Made by a program: the position numbers and the translations under genes. From NCBI RefSeq assembly GCF_900538805.1, contig NZ_UPZP01000013.1, forward strand, positions 1 to 33,556: DNA of 33,556 nt. Direction: 5' to 3'. The notes below the pieces were generated by a model. The model made no database searches. It saw nothing but the letters and a program-made list of their open reading frames with translations, and was not told where the DNA came from. Positions 32,090 to 33,556 of this stretch are shown one piece after another (the first letter of the stretch is position 1; the number at the start of each line of letters is the position of its first letter). This DNA is from an uncultured Dialister sp. Its GTDB lineage: Bacteria; Bacillota; Negativicutes; Veillonellales; Dialisteraceae.

Positions 32090-33301
32090 TTATGCTTTTT
32101 CTACAGAACCTGCTCCATGGCCCTGTTTGACGTTGCGGTGCCATGCATAGAGACCGTAGTACAGGAAGGCGCAGGCAGCGGAGCCTACTCCTACCAGGGA
32201 ATAGATGCCCGAAAATCCCAGGGGCCCTTTGAAGGCGCCCAGAATATAAGGTCCTACGCCAAGGCCCAGGTCCAGCATGACGAAGTAGGTGGATACGGCT
32301 ACGCCGATACGGACTTCCTCCACCAGTTTCACGCAGATGGCCTGGCCATTGGACATGAAGGTGCCGTAGCCCAGTCCTACAAAGACGCCGGCCAGAAGCA
32401 TTTCCCAGCTCCTGGTGGTGATGGAGAGTATCAGAAGGCCCACAGCCAGGCAGGCGAAGGTGGGATACATGACGAAGTCTTCACCCTTCTTGTCGAACAT
32501 CACCCCTGCCACCGGACGAATAATGGTGACGGACAGGGCATAGACCACGAAGAAGAGGGTGCCTGCGGTCATGAGATGGAGCTCCGCCGCATAGGTAGCC
32601 AGGAAGCTGAGCACGCTGGAATAGCAGAGGGCTACGAAGAAACCTACGATGGAAATCCCCATGACCTTCGGTTCCAGGAAGCTGGTGAGGGAAATTTCTT
32701 TCAGCTCATTACGCCGTTCTTCGGTAATCCGGATTTCATCCACCTTCATCACAAAGGCAGCAGCCAGACATACAAGTACCACGGCCACGCAGAACATAAT
32801 AATAATGCGGAATGTGAAGAACTGCTGCATCATCATGCCCAGGAAAGGTCCGATGGCTGCAGCCAGGCTCATGCTTAATGCATAGTAGTTGATGCCTTCG
32901 CCCCGCCGCTCTTCCGGAATCATGGCGGACACGATGGTACTGGTGGCGGTGGATGCAATGCCGTAGCCAATGCCGTTCAGGAAACGCACTGCATACATAT
33001 AAGGAAGGGAATCCACGCCGAAATACATGCAGGTGGTGGCCAGGTAGAAAAGGATGCCGCCGTAGAGCATCTTTTTGCGGCCGTAAATTTCAACGGATCT
33101 TCCTGCTAAAAGCCTTGCCGCCAGGGTGCCCAGGACGAAGATGCCCGCCGCCAGGCCCGCTTCGCTCACCGTGGCATGGAGGGAATGAATGGCTTCGGAG
33201 GCGATAATAACCACCAGCATATAATAAATAATGTAAATCAGAAAATTCACAAGGGTATCCAGAATGAACCCCCTGGTCCACAAACGTGGTTTGACTGCCA
33301 T
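32090..33301 (-). CDS. Major facilitator superfamily transporter
   Basis: This 403-residue inner-membrane protein has the alternating hydrophobic segments of a 12-helix MFS carrier. The loop between helices 2 and 3 reads ARLLAGRSVEIYGRKKML, the family's 'G-x-x-x-D/E-R-x-G-R-K' motif. A related GVMFDKKGEDF follows in the second half. It resembles drug/proton antiporter-type or sugar-efflux members, but the substrate cannot be told. The chosen ATG (MAVKPRLWTRGF) lies 12 bases after GAGG; the frame is open for 18 codons upstream, with a basic stretch that would be atypical. It is transcribed alone. Confidence 0.88.
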   Translation of the reverse strand: MAVKPRLWTRGFILDTLVNFLIYIIYYMLVVIIASEAIHSLHATVSEAGLAAGIFVLGTLAARLLAGRSVEIYGRKKMLYGGILFYLATTCMYFGVDSLPYMYAVRFLNGIGYGIASTATSTIVSAMIPEERRGEGINYYALSMSLAAAIGPFLGMMMQQFFTFRIIIMFCVAVVLVCLAAAFVMKVDEIRITEERRNELKEISLTSFLEPKVMGISIVGFFVALCYSSVLSFLATYAAELHLMTAGTLFFVVYALSVTIIRPVAGVMFDKKGEDFVMYPTFACLAVGLLILSITTRSWEMLLAGVFVGLGYGTFMSNGQAICVKLVEEVRIGVAVSTYFVMLDLGLGVGPYILGAFKGPLGFSGIYSLVGVGSAACAFLYYGLYAWHRNVKQGHGAGSVEKA

Positions 33302-33381
33302 AATAAAAATCAACCTCTTTCTGTGCAGTACATGAAAATGAAATCTTCTTTTCACAGGACTTCCTGCGAAACACAGACCCC

Positions 33382-33410
33382 ATTATACAAACCTTTCCCC
33401 TTCTTGTATA
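33382..33410 (-). promoter_or_regulatory. Promoter of the MFS transporter gene
   Basis: The minus strand reads TATACA (33405-33410), 17 bp, then TATAAT (33382-33387), about 80 bp upstream of the chosen ATG. Confidence 0.55.
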
Positions 33411-33413
33411 ACA

Positions 33414-33463
33414 GATAAAAAAGATGGGCGCCATCGCAAAAAGCGATAACGCCCATATCTTTC
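33414..33463 (-). terminator. Terminator of a gene lying beyond the right edge
   Basis: AAAGATGGGCG-ATCGC and GCGAT-CGCCCAT-TCTTT pair around AAAAA, with a run of T on the minus strand. It would end transcription coming from outside the window just before the MFS promoter. Confidence 0.75.
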
Positions 33464-33478
33464 AAAGCTCATATTTCT

Positions 33479-33556
33479 TTAGGGAAGCGCTGATTAAATC
33501 GTTATCGGATTTCATTCTTGTATTTTTATTCAATGCAAGGAATAAGTCGACGCGAA
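33479..33556. mobile_element. Second MITE copy, cut by the window edge
   Basis: TTAG followed by GGAAGCGCTGATTAAATC matches the reverse complement of the right end of the MITE at 14116-14274. The match continues with gaps (TTTTTATTCAATGCAAGGAA and CGACGCGAA at the edge). The inner part differs more than the end. The flank TTAG is again a YTAR tetramer. Confidence 0.75.

Overview
The window looks like chromosomal DNA from a member of the Negativicutes, probably Dialister or a close relative in the Veillonellaceae. This rests on the run ruvC-ruvA-ruvB-DUF2905-spoIID-queA-tgt-yajC-fau-secD-secF, on firmicute-type proteins with strong AGGAGG-like ribosome sites, on a moderate GC content, and on recognisable relatives of genes from that group. 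The genus is an inference and is not proven here. There is no phage, plasmid or cas gene. Most genes lie on the minus strand; only rubredoxin, a LysR regulator and a D-2-hydroxyacid dehydrogenase lie on the plus strand.

Layout. 188-5546: an L-2-hydroxyacid dehydrogenase, two secreted proteins of unknown function, a 54-residue rubredoxin, and a three-gene operon (glyoxalase-like, tcdA, C39-like cysteine peptidase). 5867-10550: tyrS, then a divergent LysR regulator with a D-2-hydroxyacid dehydrogenase, then a cobalamin-independent methionine synthase core protein. 10865-13921: a 1018-residue zinc-ribbon/BspA-type leucine-rich-repeat protein. 14449-19893: queA-tgt-yajC-fau-secD-secF, joining tRNA queuosine modification, a folate enzyme and the Sec accessory complex. 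20245-23939: ruvC-ruvA-ruvB-DUF2905-spoIID, joining Holliday junction processing and a cell-wall enzyme. 24390-27152: etfB-etfA followed by a fold-type IV PLP aminotransferase homologue whose catalytic lysine is replaced by leucine. 27524-30946: dnaE. 31295-31386: tRNA-Ser(GGA). 32090-33301: an MFS transporter.

The intergenic DNA is the unusual part. It is a mosaic of repeat families: 7-bp (GATAGNN), 8-bp (YYCACTAR) and 9-bp (GGTTCARRR) tandem units; GC-rich mini-hairpins; a 159-bp IS5-like MITE flanked by a CTAA duplication and nested inside another dispersed repeat; and two arrays with an exact 59-bp period. Each 59-bp unit carries inverted GGAAAC/GTTTCC arms about 28 bp across, separated by about 31 bp. 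These arrays imitate a CRISPR in geometry, but the 'spacers' are near-copies of each other.

Many genes start from extended -10 promoters (TGn-TATAAT type) with poor -35 boxes. The two opposite-handed 2-hydroxyacid dehydrogenases, EtfAB and the aminotransferase-like protein would fit amino-acid or keto-acid fermentation, but that link is inference.
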